Of a stretch of DNA of 64,000 nt, positions 1 to 9,022 are shown one piece after another. The notes below the pieces were generated by a model that ran no database searches, was not told the origin of the DNA, and saw only the letters and a program-made list of their open reading frames with translations. The translations under genes and the position numbers were made by a program. This DNA is from an uncultured Chlorobiaceae bacterium (GTDB taxonomy: Bacteria > Bacteroidota > Chlorobiia > Chlorobiales > Chlorobiaceae). How positions within the stretch are numbered: position 1 is the stretch's first letter; every line of letters starts with the position of its first letter. The DNA lies in NCBI GenBank assembly GCA_903882665.1, contig CAIRXW010000030.1, positions 55,989 through 119,988 on the forward strand. The letters run 5' to 3'.

Positions 1-851
1 GCAAAGAGCACCACCTGTTTTTCCTGAAGCGGCTCTACCAGTGCGGGGAGGTCACGGAGACGGTCGCGATGGATCACCAGTGTGTCGAGTGCGTTGCAGA
101 CGCTCGGGCGGCGGGTTTTGGCGTTGAAGATAATCTTTTTGCCGAGGTCGAGATCGCCGCTTTTATCGAAATAGGTGTGCACAATACCCGCACCGGTTTC
201 GATAACCGGCACTTTCGCGTTGTTGCGGACAAAATCGATCAGCTTCTGGCTTCCGCGTGGAATAATCATGTCGATATAGCCGACTGCGTTAAGCATGACG
301 GCCGCCGCTTCCCGTTCTGCGGGCAGTAAATAAATGGTGTCGGGATTGATGCCATGCTCCTTCAGGACGGAGTGTATGAGCTCAACAATGGCGATGTTCG
401 AGAACATGGCATCACTTCCGCCTTTCAGCACGGTGGCGTTGCCCGATTTCAGGCAGAGTGCAAAGACGTCGAAGGTGACGTTTGGCCTTGCTTCGTAGAT
501 GATGCCAATCACGCCTATTGGCACGGTAACCTTTTTCAGGTTGAGACCGTTCGCCAGCACCCGCTTTTCAAGCACCGCATCGAGCGGAGATGGGAGTGAA
601 GCGACATTGCGGATGTCGGCAGCAATGGCATCGAGGCGCGATGCGTTGAGCAGCAACCGGTCAACCATGGGGTCAGCCGGATCCATCCGTTCGATATCTT
701 TCTGGTTTGCCTCGAGAATGGATTCGCGGTGAGCGGGTATGCTGTCGGCAAGGGTGAGCAGCAGGCTGTTGATCGCTTCATCCGTGAGGGTGATGATCTC
801 CCTGCTTGCCTGCTGGACGGCTATGAGTTGTTGTGTTATCGTTTCCTTCAT
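1..851 (-). CDS. proA: Gamma-glutamyl phosphate reductase (ProA), C-terminal part cut by window edge
   Basis: Second enzyme of proline synthesis: NADPH-dependent reduction of glutamyl-5-phosphate to glutamate semialdehyde, in the cytoplasm. Translating the minus strand from the ATG at 849-851 gives an open frame of 283 codons to the window edge, about two thirds of the usual length near 417. Visible family features are an N-terminal stretch starting [14 protein letters not shown], the nucleotide-binding region [21 protein letters not shown], and the aldehyde dehydrogenase-like IIPRGS and [10 protein letters not shown] segments, where the Cys is the expected catalytic residue. It starts 12 bases after the proB stop, so the two are almost certainly co-transcribed. 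The missing C-terminus lies left of the window. Confidence 0.93.
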   Translation of the reverse strand, partial: MKETITQQLIAVQQASREIITLTDEAINSLLLTLADSIPAHRESILEANQKDIERMDPADPMVDRLLLNASRLDAIAADIRNVASLPSPLDAVLEKRVLANGLNLKKVTVPIGVIGIIYEARPNVTFDVFALCLKSGNATVLKGGSDAMFSNIAIVELIHSVLKEHGINPDTIYLLPAEREAAAVMLNAVGYIDMIIPRGSQKLIDFVRNNAKVPVIETGAGIVHTYFDKSGDLDLGKKIIFNAKTRRPSVCNALDTLVIHRDRLRDLPALVEPLQEKQVVLF

Positions 852-863
852 ATCGGACGGAGT

Positions 864-1952
864 TCAGGAGGTTATATAGAGATAATCGTAATGAATCAGG
901 GGTTTCTGATCCTGCAGACCCATGATGGCCACTGTTTTTTCCGAGCTGTATTGCGCCATGCCGTAGCCGATGATGGTTCCGTCCGTGGCGCACACCTTGA
1001 TGATGTCGCCTTTCAGGAAAGGGCCTTCAACCGACTCAATACCGACGGGTAACAGGCTGTTTGCTCGATCTCCGGCTACAAGGGCCATTTCAGCGCCCAT
1101 GTTGACTGTGACCGCACCTTTTTCCATCCCTTCGCTATTTGCAATCCACCGTTTCGGGCCGTGAGTTGCCTTTTGCGGCAGAAATTTCGTGCCGGTTGGT
1201 TCTCCCTCAAGAAGCGAGAGGAGAATGCCGGGAGTACGTCCGTTGGCGATATGGACAGTGATGCCGAGCCGTGAGAGCTTCTGCGCGATGTGACACTTGG
1301 TCAGCATCCCTCCTCGCCCGAACTCTGACTTTCCTGGTTGGATATACTGGTGAAAATGTTTGGTCGAGGGGTCAATGACGGGGATGATGGTGCCATCTCC
1401 CGTTTTCATGTCAAACAGGCCGTCAACATGAGAAAGAATGATGTAGCCTTCAACATCCATCATGGAAGCAATCAGTCCGGAGAGCTCATCGTTGTCAGTA
1501 AACATCAGTTCGGTCACTGACACAGCATCGTTCTCATTGACCACAGGAATGATGTTTTGTTGCAGAAGGGAGTTGAAGCAGGTCTGCATGTTGAGGTAGT
1601 GCAGGCGGTCACTGAAATCGCTTTTGGTGACAAGGATCTGGGCTGTAACCAGTCCATGTTCAGCAAAGAGGTCGTTGTAGGTGCTGATCAGCTTGATCTG
1701 CCCTGTCGAGGCAAGAACCTGGCGGGCCGCAACCGGCGCGATGGTGCCGGAAAGTTTGACCACCGAACGCCCGGCGCCGACAGCGCCCGATGAGACCAGA
1801 ATGATCTGGATTCCTTGCTTATACAGTTCCGCAATCTGCGCAGTAAGCTGCTGGAGAATTTCAAGGTCAAGCTCGCCGTTTTTGGCAGTAATGACGTTGG
1901 TGCCGACTTTGACGACTATTTTTTTATAGAGGGGATTGAGTAGTTGTTTCAT
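864..1952 (-). CDS. proB: Glutamate 5-kinase (ProB)
   Basis: Catalyses ATP-dependent phosphorylation of glutamate, the first and feedback-controlled step of proline synthesis. The 362-residue protein has the amino-acid kinase fold at residues about 1-255: IVVKVGTNVI at the start, VSSGAVGAG, NENDAV, and FGRGGMLTK near the end of the domain. A PUA domain follows in the C-terminal 100 residues (KGAVTVNMGAE onwards), as in the long form of ProB. Length is normal. It lies 3 bases downstream of the SMR transporter stop and 12 bases upstream of proA, so SMR-proB-proA reads as one transcription unit. Confidence 0.96.
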   Translation of the reverse strand: MKQLLNPLYKKIVVKVGTNVITAKNGELDLEILQQLTAQIAELYKQGIQIILVSSGAVGAGRSVVKLSGTIAPVAARQVLASTGQIKLISTYNDLFAEHGLVTAQILVTKSDFSDRLHYLNMQTCFNSLLQQNIIPVVNENDAVSVTELMFTDNDELSGLIASMMDVEGYIILSHVDGLFDMKTGDGTIIPVIDPSTKHFHQYIQPGKSEFGRGGMLTKCHIAQKLSRLGITVHIANGRTPGILLSLLEGEPTGTKFLPQKATHGPKRWIANSEGMEKGAVTVNMGAEMALVAGDRANSLLPVGIESVEGPFLKGDIIKVCATDGTIIGYGMAQYSSEKTVAIMGLQDQKPLIHYDYLYITS

Positions 1953-1955
1953 GCG

Positions 1956-2279
1956 TTAGTGAACCTCTTGACTGAAATGCAACCCCGCAACACCGATAAT
2001 AATCAGCAGCAGGGATACGAGTTTAATGGCATTGATTCCTTCACCAAACCAGATCACTCCGATAACGGTTATCGCCGCCGTACCGATTCCTGACCAGATA
2101 GCATAAGTCAATGCAATGGGCAGAACCTTGAGCGCCAGCGAAAGAAAGGTAAAGCTCAGCCCGTAAAAAATAAAGATAAAAAGCGTTGGTGCAAGTTTAC
2201 TGAATCCGTCGGAGATTTTCATGCAGGTGGTGCCGGATACTTCAAGCAATATTGCAATAATCAGGTAAATCCAGTGCAT
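1956..2279 (-). CDS. Small multidrug resistance (SMR) family efflux protein
   Basis: A four-helix inner-membrane drug/proton antiporter of the EmrE/SugE/QacE type; the substrate cannot be told from sequence. The 107-residue protein starts MHWIYLIIAILLEVSGT, placing the essential membrane Glu at residue 13 (equivalent to EmrE Glu14), and carries the conserved YAIWSGIGT of helix 3. The frame is open upstream to 2384, but the extra 35 residues are not membrane-like and family members are 105-110 residues, so the ATG at 2277-2279 was chosen. There is no clear Shine-Dalgarno sequence there. It is the first gene of the presumed SMR-proB-proA unit, an odd pairing with no obvious functional logic. 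Confidence 0.9.
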   Translation of the reverse strand: MHWIYLIIAILLEVSGTTCMKISDGFSKLAPTLFIFIFYGLSFTFLSLALKVLPIALTYAIWSGIGTAAITVIGVIWFGEGINAIKLVSLLLIIIGVAGLHFSQEVH

Positions 2280-2449
2280 TGTTCCGGGAGGGAATAGGTT
2301 AAAGGAGATTGAGTGGCTGAAGCTGACGTCTGCGCCCAAGGGTGCCGGTTTGTGTTGAACTGAAAAGATATGCATATTTCCCAAAAAAGTGCGCCGCGTT
2401 TTGCCTTGGCCTCTTCTTGTCTGGTCGGTGATGAACTTCTGGATTGTTT

Positions 2450-4618
2450 ATGATGCTGTTGATAAGCCTGGCAGAGATACCTTTGCCGTTGAAAAACCCG
2501 GTGTTGCAGTTCTCACTGTTGCTCTTTATCATCCTCTTTGCACCGGTGCTTTTTAACCGGCTGAAAATCCCGAGCCTGATTACCCTCATTCTTGCCGGAG
2601 CGCTGATTGGCCCCTACGGGTTGAACCTGATGCTTCGTGACAGCAGCATCATCCTTTTTGGAACGGTGGGGCTGCTCTATATCATGTTTCTTGCCGGGCT
2701 GGAGATTGATGTGGCCGATTTCCGTAAAAACAGCACAAAAAGCATCTTCTTCGGACTCTATACCTTCCTTATTTCCATTGTTTTCGGCATTGTTGTTGCG
2801 CTCTATATCCTTCAGTTTTCGCTTCTCTCCTCCATTCTTATCGGCAGTATTTTTGCTTCTCACACGCTTATTCTCTACCCGGTCGTCAGCAAGCTCGGCA
2901 TTGCCAAGAACAGGGCGGTCAATGTAGCAATCGGCGGCACCATTATTACCGATACCCTGGCCCTTCTGGTGCTTGCAGTCGTGGTCGAATTGTCGGGAGG
3001 AGAGCTGACGGGCGTATTCTGGATAAGGCTGATTATCGGCGTAACGCTCTTTAGTTTGATTGTTTTGCTGCTTTTTCCCGTTGTGGCCCGATGGTTTTTC
3101 AAGCGCTTTGAAGACAGCGTGCAACAGTATCTCTTTGTGCTGGCGCTGGTCTTTTTCAGTGCCTTTCTGGCCGAAGCCGCCGGTGTTGAAGCCATTATCG
3201 GCGCCTTTTTTGGAGGCCTTGCCCTGAATCGTCTTATTCCGCGGACATCACCGCTCATGAACCGAATCAAGTTTGTCGGCAATGCCATCTTTATCCCCTT
3301 TTTTCTGATCGGCGTCGGTATGTTGATCAATATCCAGGCTTTTTTCAAAGGCTATGAAACCATTAAAGTTGCACTGGTTGTCACCGTTGCCGCAACGATT
3401 GCCAAATATCTTTCAGCCTGGATGACACAGAAACTTTTTGGCTTTTCTCTCGACCAGCGGCGACTGATTTTTGGACTGATCAGCGCCCATGCAGCACTGG
3501 CCCTGGCAACTGTCTTGATCGGCTACAATATTGTCATCGGTTATACCCTCAGTGGTGACCCCGTCAGGCTGCTTGATGAAAGCGTGCTGAACGGAACGAT
3601 TCTCTTTATTTTGATAACCTGTACCCTTGCAACCATCGTCGGAGAGAAAGGGGCGCAGAACATTGCGCTGGCCGAGGCACTTGACGAGGTTCCGGAACCC
3701 GGAGTTTCGGCAGAGGAAGAACGGATACTGATCCCCATGAGCGACATCCGTACGGTCGATGAGCTGGTCAATCTCGGCATAACCGTCAAATCGCATAAAT
3801 ATCGCCACGGCATTTATGCCCTGCATGTAGCGAGTAACAGCATAAGCGGTGAGGCGGAAGAGAGGGGTGGGGCCAAGATTCTTGAAAAAGCGGTTGTTGC
3901 AGCATCCTCCACCGATCATGCACTGACACCGCTGATTCGTTATGACCGCGATCTGGTTAATGGTATTGCCGGGGTGATCAGGGAACAGAAAATCACCGAT
4001 CTGATTTTGGGACTTCATCATAAGAAAGAGCTCTCGGAGAGTTTTCTCGGCAGCACATCGGAGAGTATTCTCGGACGCTGCAATGTCACCACCTTCATCT
4101 ATAAACCGGTACAGCCCCTCGCCACCATCAAGCGAACCATTGTCATCATCCCTGTAATGGCGGAAAATGAGAGCGGTTTTGTGCTCTGGATGGAGAGGCT
4201 CATCACGATCATAACAAACACGGGAAGCAAACTGGTGATTCATGCTTCCCGCCAGACCATTGCCTGCCTGAAGGAGAGTTACTTCGAGAGCATGGCCCAT
4301 GCCGAGTACAAGATGTTCAAAGAGTGGGATGAGTTTCTGCTGCTGTCGAAAGAGATCAAAAATGACGACAACCTCATTCTCGTGATGAGCAGAAAAAACA
4401 ATCTCTCCTATCACTCAAAGATGTCGAGGATTTCATCCTATCTCAACCGCTACTTCCAGAAAAACAGCTTTATACTCATCTACCCCGTCCAGATCGGCCT
4501 CCCCGAAGAGGCCCTCGAAAACACCCCTCTCCAGCCTTTCCAGAAAAGCCTCTTCAACTTCGACAAAATCCTGAAAAAAGTCTACAAAAAAGTTCGCCAC
4601 AAAAGATCCCGCCAATAA
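2450..4618 (+). CDS. CPA2-family cation/proton antiporter with cytoplasmic C-terminal domain
   Basis: Monovalent cation/H+ antiporter of the KefB/NapA type in the inner membrane. The protein is about 722 residues. Residues 1-400 are about 12 hydrophobic segments with the family signature NRLKIPSLITLILAGALIGP near the N-terminus and GAFFGGLALNRLIP in the middle. Residues about 420-720 are soluble, with no TrkA-N nucleotide-binding pattern that I can see; the segment resembles tandem universal-stress-protein-like domains, which some CPA2 antiporters carry as regulators (inferred). The frame is open from a TTG at 2444, but the ATG at 2450 is the better start. It is divergent from the SMR-proBA unit, with about 170 bases for two promoters. 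Confidence 0.9.
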   Translation: MMLLISLAEIPLPLKNPVLQFSLLLFIILFAPVLFNRLKIPSLITLILAGALIGPYGLNLMLRDSSIILFGTVGLLYIMFLAGLEIDVADFRKNSTKSIFFGLYTFLISIVFGIVVALYILQFSLLSSILIGSIFASHTLILYPVVSKLGIAKNRAVNVAIGGTIITDTLALLVLAVVVELSGGELTGVFWIRLIIGVTLFSLIVLLLFPVVARWFFKRFEDSVQQYLFVLALVFFSAFLAEAAGVEAIIGAFFGGLALNRLIPRTSPLMNRIKFVGNAIFIPFFLIGVGMLINIQAFFKGYETIKVALVVTVAATIAKYLSAWMTQKLFGFSLDQRRLIFGLISAHAALALATVLIGYNIVIGYTLSGDPVRLLDESVLNGTILFILITCTLATIVGEKGAQNIALAEALDEVPEPGVSAEEERILIPMSDIRTVDELVNLGITVKSHKYRHGIYALHVASNSISGEAEERGGAKILEKAVVAASSTDHALTPLIRYDRDLVNGIAGVIREQKITDLILGLHHKKELSESFLGSTSESILGRCNVTTFIYKPVQPLATIKRTIVIIPVMAENESGFVLWMERLITIITNTGSKLVIHASRQTIACLKESYFESMAHAEYKMFKEWDEFLLLSKEIKNDDNLILVMSRKNNLSYHSKMSRISSYLNRYFQKNSFILIYPVQIGLPEEALENTPLQPFQKSLFNFDKILKKVYKKVRHKRSRQ

Positions 4619-4634
4619 CCCATCCTCAAAAAAA

Positions 4635-4660
4635 GGGGGACGTTGTTGATATTCAGCACT
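4635..4660 (-). repeat. REP-like intergenic repeat, copy 1
   Basis: Read on the minus strand this is AGTGCTGAATATCAACAACG followed by TCCCCC. It matches the copies at 10203-10230 and 26646-26710, sharing AGTGC and ATCAACAACGTCCCC. It lies 58 bases upstream of the REP-type transposase gene, the usual place for the cognate repeat of such enzymes. Confidence 0.6.
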
Positions 4661-4718
4661 TATTAAAATTTATTGTTAACTTTACAGTAATTTCAACTAA
4701 CCACTGAGGAGAGGTGAG

Positions 4719-6221
4719 ATGCCGCATGGAGCGAGACTTGATTCGCCCGGAACCCTGCATCACGTCATGGTTCGAGGAATAGAAGGATGCGGAATCGTTA
4801 TGGATGACGTCGATCGTGAGCATTTCCTCTTCCGCATGGGCAAACTGGCGAAGGCAACGGGCACGACGATCTATGCATGGGCATTGATGACCAACCACGC
4901 CCATATTCTGCTCAAGAGTGGGGATGAGGGGTTGGCGTCATTCATGCGCAAACTGCTCACCGGCTATGCAACCGAGTACAACCGTCGCCACAAAAGGCAC
5001 GGCCATCTCTTCCAGAACCGCTATAAGTCGATCATTTGCGAGGAAGAGCCCTACTTCGTGCGTCTGGTCAGTTACATTCATCTCAACCCCTTGAGGGCCG
5101 GAGTTGTGGGCTCCATGCAAGAGCTTGACCGTTATCGGTGGAGTGGCCATTCAGGCATCATGAAACAGAATAACAATAAGTGGCAGGAGATCGACCTCGT
5201 TTTGCGCTTTTTTGGTGAGAAGGAGGGTAAGGCCAGAGAGGCATATCGACTTTTTGTTGAAGGGGAGAGCCGAAGAGGAGAGCAGCCTGAATTGACCGGC
5301 GGAGGGCTGATTCGTTCCACCGGTGGTTGGTCGGAAGTGAAGTCGCTACGACAGCGGGGGGAAAAGCAGTTCAGCGACGAGCGGATTTTGGGCAGCGGAG
5401 AATTTGTACGCGAGATACTTGAGCAGGCGGAAGACTCCATCAAGGCCCTTCTTCCAGCGGTGAGCCTGGGCCTTGATGCGGCTGAAGAGCTTCATAAAAG
5501 ATGCGACGAATGCGGCATTGCATTGCAGTTGATGGAGTCTGGCAGCAAAAGAGGGGAGTGCACGGCACTGAGAAAGGAGCTTGCGGTGAAGTTTGTCAAG
5601 GAGTTCGGATTATCATACGCAGAGACAGCACGTCAGCTTGGCGTCTCAACGTCGGCCGTGAATCAGATCTTCCGCCGACTCGCCCGAACGGTTCCCCTCA
5701 TTCTGTTGTTTATGAACGTGCTATCGGCATGCAACGGCACTCCGTCCCCGACAATAACTCAAAAAACCACAGCCATGACTGAAAAACAACATCCCCTCAA
5801 CCCCTACTACTCGCGTACCGATACCACAAGCCTTACGCTCTCTGATGCTGTCTGGAAGGAGGTGCTCTCTCCCGCAGTTTATGAGGTTGCTCGACACGGC
5901 TCTACCGAACAGGCATTTTCAGGCAAATACTGGGATTATGAGGGAAGGGGAACATACTCCTGCGCGGCATGTGGCAACAGGCTCTTCCGTTCTGACGCCA
6001 AGTTTGCCAGTACCTGCGGCTGGCCCAGCTTTTTTGAAACCGTACGCCCGAACAGTGTTCTCTATCGGAAAGACTCCTCATTCGGGATGGCGAGAACGGA
6101 GGTTGTTTGCGGACGCTGCAAGGCACACCTCGGCCATGTTTTCAACGACGGTCCGCCTCCAACGGGAAAGCGATTCTGCATGAACTCCATCGTTCTCGAT
6201 TTCGAGCCGGATAAAGAGTGA
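4719..6221 (+). CDS. REP-associated tyrosine transposase fused in frame to lipoprotein MsrB (peptide-methionine (R)-S-oxide reductase)
   Basis: One uninterrupted 500-codon frame holds two unrelated proteins. Residues 1-210 are a Y1/HUH transposase of the REP-associated type: LHHVMVRG, the HUH motif NHAHILL (His60 and His62), a Tyr in the segment 83-87, then NRRHKRHGHLFQNRYKS. Residues about 285-320 are a helix-turn-helix (SYAETARQLGVSTSAVNQI). Residues 320-345 look like a lipoprotein signal, RRLARTVPLILLFMNVLSAC with lipobox LSAC. Residues about 365-500 are complete MsrB: zinc pairs CAAC and CGRC, CGWPSF, and the catalytic RFCMNS (Cys487). An in-frame GTG at 5658 (residue 314) would give a free-standing MsrB lipoprotein starting MNQIFRRLARTV. 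Whether the cell makes the fusion, the short form or both cannot be read from sequence. The start has a GA-rich leader (gaggagaggtgag) directly before the ATG. Confidence 0.85.
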   Translation: MPHGARLDSPGTLHHVMVRGIEGCGIVMDDVDREHFLFRMGKLAKATGTTIYAWALMTNHAHILLKSGDEGLASFMRKLLTGYATEYNRRHKRHGHLFQNRYKSIICEEEPYFVRLVSYIHLNPLRAGVVGSMQELDRYRWSGHSGIMKQNNNKWQEIDLVLRFFGEKEGKAREAYRLFVEGESRRGEQPELTGGGLIRSTGGWSEVKSLRQRGEKQFSDERILGSGEFVREILEQAEDSIKALLPAVSLGLDAAEELHKRCDECGIALQLMESGSKRGECTALRKELAVKFVKEFGLSYAETARQLGVSTSAVNQIFRRLARTVPLILLFMNVLSACNGTPSPTITQKTTAMTEKQHPLNPYYSRTDTTSLTLSDAVWKEVLSPAVYEVARHGSTEQAFSGKYWDYEGRGTYSCAACGNRLFRSDAKFASTCGWPSFFETVRPNSVLYRKDSSFGMARTEVVCGRCKAHLGHVFNDGPPPTGKRFCMNSIVLDFEPDKE

Positions 6222-6657
6222 TAATGTGTGCTGCTTGTATGGATGTTGGAAAAACGGTGTCGTAATTGTCTGGCAACGAGATTGTCATGTATAGCGTAAA
6301 CCATTATAAAATATGGTAGAATATGGTTGATCCGCTTCAATACCATTCATTAGGTGTCAATCCAGCTCTTGACCTTGTTTTGGCAGATATTTTTGTAAAG
6401 TTATAGCCGTTGCTCTGCAAAGCGTAAACTTTGTCGTCTTTAATGGTGCCTTTTTCAAAAAACCGCATAACATGCGAAAACGATTATAACGAAGGCTTGC
6501 AGAATTTTTTTACACTTATTGATCTGCGAGATGGGAGTGCAACTGATGAGATGAAGATTGATGCGGCGTGAACCCTCAAGTTCATAAATGTGTTGATGGG
6601 TAAACAACGCAAAATATATGACCTGTTATTGAACCATTTTTTTTTGAGGAATTTACC
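6222..6657 (+). other. Intergenic region, 436 bases, no convincing gene
   Basis: AT-rich spacer between the transposase-MsrB frame and the Old Yellow Enzyme gene. Around 6470-6570 a short open frame (reads CENDYNEGLQNFFTLIDL) looks slightly coding-like but stops after about 34 codons and I do not recognise it. The last 15 bases hold a plausible ribosome-binding site (TTGAGGAATTT) for the next gene. Confidence 0.5.
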
Positions 6658-7737
6658 ATGTCGATACTCTACACCCCAATTACTCTCGGCCCGATGGTTC
6701 TGCAAAACCGTCTGGTTATGGCACCAATGACCCGCAGCCGTGCACCCGGCAACATCCCAAACGCGCTTATGGTGGTGTATTATGCGCAACGCGGTACCGC
6801 AGGGCTCATCATTACCGAGGGTACCTCATCATCGCCGAATGGATTGGGCTACCCGCGCATACCGGGAATATTCTCCGCCGCCCAGGTTGAGGGATGGATA
6901 GCCATTACTGAAGCGGTGCACGAAAAGGGGGCAAAGATATTTTTGCAACTCATGCACTGCGGGCGGATCTCCCATGCGCTGAATATGCCCACTGGTGCCC
7001 GTGTGCTTGCGCCTTCAGCCGTTGCCGCTGCTGGCGAGATGTACACGGATGCTGATGGACTGAAACCCTTTCCTGTGCCGGAGGTCATGAGCAGTGATGA
7101 TATCAGTGCTGCGATTGCCGAGTATGCCGACGCCGCCAAAAATGCTGTGTCAGCAGGGTTCGACGGTGTCGAGTTGCATGCTGCAAACGGCTATTTGCTC
7201 GAACAGTTCATCCGTCCGAATTCGAACCTGCGTACCGACAGTTACGGCGGTTCGCTGGAAAATCGTGCCCGGTTTGTGCTGGAAGTTGTCGATGCGGTGA
7301 CCACGGCCATCGGCAGGGAAAGAGTTGGCATACGGCTCTCCCCGTTCGGCGTTTTCAACGACATGCCGCTTTACGACCGAATGGAGGAGGAGTACGCATG
7401 GCTGGCCAAACAGCTCAATCTCGCAGCTCCCGCCTATATCCATCTTGTAGACCACTCCTCAATGGGTGCCCCAAACGTGCCCGACAGCATGAAGGAGACA
7501 TTTCGTAAAGAATTCAAAGGTGCGTTGATTCTCTCCGGAGGTTATGATGCCGAGCGGGCCGAAAGTGATGTGGCCGGGGGCAAATGCGACCTCATTGCTT
7601 TTGGGCGGCCATTTATTGCAAATCCCGATCTTGTCGAACGATGGAAAAGCGGATCAGCTCTGAACTCTCCAGATATGGGTACGTTTTATACTCCCGGGCC
7701 TAAGGGTTATACCGACTATCCGGCGTTGCAGGATTAG
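6658..7737 (+). CDS. Old Yellow Enzyme family NAD(P)H:flavin oxidoreductase (NemA-like ene-reductase)
   Basis: FMN-dependent cytoplasmic reductase of electrophilic alkenes, maleimides or nitro compounds; the natural substrate is unknown. The 359 residues begin ILYTPITLGPMVLQNRLVMAPMTRSRA, which matches the phosphate/FMN-binding start of the TIM barrel. Further family features are LQLMHCGRISH, the DGVELHAANGYLLEQFIRP segment (catalytic HxxN replaced by HAAN, as usual), NLRTDSYGGSLENRARF, and FGRPFIANPDLVERW at the C-terminus. Length is typical. Preceded by a good ribosome-binding site (GAGGA). It appears to be a single-gene unit. Confidence 0.93.
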   Translation: MSILYTPITLGPMVLQNRLVMAPMTRSRAPGNIPNALMVVYYAQRGTAGLIITEGTSSSPNGLGYPRIPGIFSAAQVEGWIAITEAVHEKGAKIFLQLMHCGRISHALNMPTGARVLAPSAVAAAGEMYTDADGLKPFPVPEVMSSDDISAAIAEYADAAKNAVSAGFDGVELHAANGYLLEQFIRPNSNLRTDSYGGSLENRARFVLEVVDAVTTAIGRERVGIRLSPFGVFNDMPLYDRMEEEYAWLAKQLNLAAPAYIHLVDHSSMGAPNVPDSMKETFRKEFKGALILSGGYDAERAESDVAGGKCDLIAFGRPFIANPDLVERWKSGSALNSPDMGTFYTPGPKGYTDYPALQD

Positions 7738-8175
7738 GATTGCTGCTTGCTTGAATGGGAATATTCCAGGTCTGACTGTGCAATATTTCTTGGCTGATTT
7801 CTACTATGCCACAGAAAAAATATGTACTTTTTATATATTATTCCTGCGACATTGTGTTCTTTTGCATCATCTCCTGGTTGTCAGGTATCCTGCATCACTA
7901 TTCCGTCCACAAGCGGACATGGCAGCAGGATGCCTGCAAGGCAAGGGTTTTTCTTGCATGAGAATTCAAAGGCAGCCGGGATTGACCGTCACTGAGCAGA
8001 AAAGTTTGCAACCTGATACATTTACTTGATTTGCAATATAATAATTACCAAAGGTGTGATTCTGCGGCCAAAAATATTTGGCAGGTGGCAACAACGTTTT
8101 ATCAGGAATAAAAATATGGAGGAAGCCGAAAATCCGTAACAGAGTAGGCAAAACGAATGCTAATAAATAAATACA
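7738..8175 (+). other. Intergenic region, 438 bases, containing an inverted repeat
   Basis: No gene is supported. A 92-codon frame at 7751-8029 has no recognisable family and no ribosome-binding site. The main structure is the long inverted repeat at 7882-7935. The final 60 bases are AT-rich and may hold the promoter of the secreted-protein pair. Confidence 0.5.
7882..7935. repeat. Long inverted repeat / hairpin
   Basis: CAGGTATCCTGC pairs with GCAGGATGCCTG, a 12-base stem with one G-T wobble. An inner GTCC/GGAC pair lies inside the 30-base loop. It may be a transcription terminator of the upstream reductase (a TTTTT run follows about 15 bases later) or a mobile palindromic element; I cannot decide. 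Confidence 0.45.
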
Positions 8176-8922
8176 ATGAAAACAACATTTAAATCAGCAC
8201 TCTTAATTCCGTTGTTTCTCCTTTGCTTTATTCAAGTTAGTATGGGAGGTGACAGAGAAATAGGCGGGTATGTCGACAAAGCTGAAGATCGTTTTGTGAG
8301 AAACGTCTGGAACTTTGTTAAAAACTTTCAGGGCTGGCAAACCATTGGCGGCAATCGTTATCAGACGTCACAGTATTTTTGGTCAGAGCCACGATTCTTT
8401 AATACGGAGTACAGGAGCTTTGTCGATAAAATGGATCTTGTTTATGTAGCATCGCATGGTTCGCCTTATTATACCCAAAGCACGCAAACTCCGAATACCG
8501 GGGCATCACTGAACCTGTGTCCCGGCTATGGATACTTGCCTGAGAATGGAGATCTCGAGTTTCTCATTATTGAATCATGCTCTACCGTTACCGGTGCGCC
8601 TGAAGCGGGTGGAGGAGATTGGTGGTCTCCCTGGGCAAATTCAATTTTCAGGGGATTGCATCAACTGGTAGGTTTCAGAACATTAAGTTATTCTGATAAT
8701 GGCATTCCAAATAATTTTGCAAATAAATTAAAAGGAAATGGGGGCGTATGGCAGTCCTGGTTTAATGCCGTTAATGAAGAGCGGTCAATATGGCACGACA
8801 GTTCGTGGCCTGGCTATGCAAGTGCCATACTGTATACTACTACAGAAAATGACCGTCTTGGTAATTATGCTGCAGATCCGGCTCCAGGTGCGAACAATAT
8901 GGAAAATTGGTGGCAATATTAA
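8176..8922 (+). CDS. Secreted protein with clan CD-like His-Gly / Ser-Cys signature (putative cysteine peptidase)
   Basis: A 248-residue protein with a clear Sec signal peptide (KTTFKSALLIPLFLLCFIQVSMG, cleavage near residue 24), so periplasmic or exported. After a short aromatic-rich region it has a beta-strand ending in a His-Gly, DLVYVASHGSP (His94), and a second ending in Ser-Cys, FLIIESCSTV (Cys135). That spacing and context match the catalytic dyad of caspase/gingipain/legumain-fold peptidases. The overall look recalls uncharacterised secreted families such as DUF6345, but I could not test this. The C-terminal half is Trp- and Asn-rich. The next gene, 100 bases downstream on the same strand, encodes a second exported protein with a propeptide-like domain. 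Activity is inference; the dyad and export signal are seen. Confidence 0.75.
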   Translation: MKTTFKSALLIPLFLLCFIQVSMGGDREIGGYVDKAEDRFVRNVWNFVKNFQGWQTIGGNRYQTSQYFWSEPRFFNTEYRSFVDKMDLVYVASHGSPYYTQSTQTPNTGASLNLCPGYGYLPENGDLEFLIIESCSTVTGAPEAGGGDWWSPWANSIFRGLHQLVGFRTLSYSDNGIPNNFANKLKGNGGVWQSWFNAVNEERSIWHDSSWPGYASAILYTTTENDRLGNYAADPAPGANNMENWWQY

Positions 8923-9022
8923 TTGTTTATCGCTGTGGTAAATTTTTCCGTAGCTCTGTTTGGCAAAAGAATCGATAAAAAATTAACTCATACCTCGAAT
9001 CAAAATTTAAAAACCAGGCAAG

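Noticed and set aside
3413..4414. 333-codon minus-strand frame
   Set aside because: Antisense to the C-terminal half of the CPA2 antiporter; no recognisable domain.
4719..5657. Complete insertion sequence around the transposase
   Set aside because: No terminal inverted repeats or target duplication were seen; REP-associated transposases are normally single-copy domesticated genes, which fits better.
7751..8029. 92-codon plus-strand frame
   Set aside because: No ribosome-binding site, no family, and it spans the inverted repeat.
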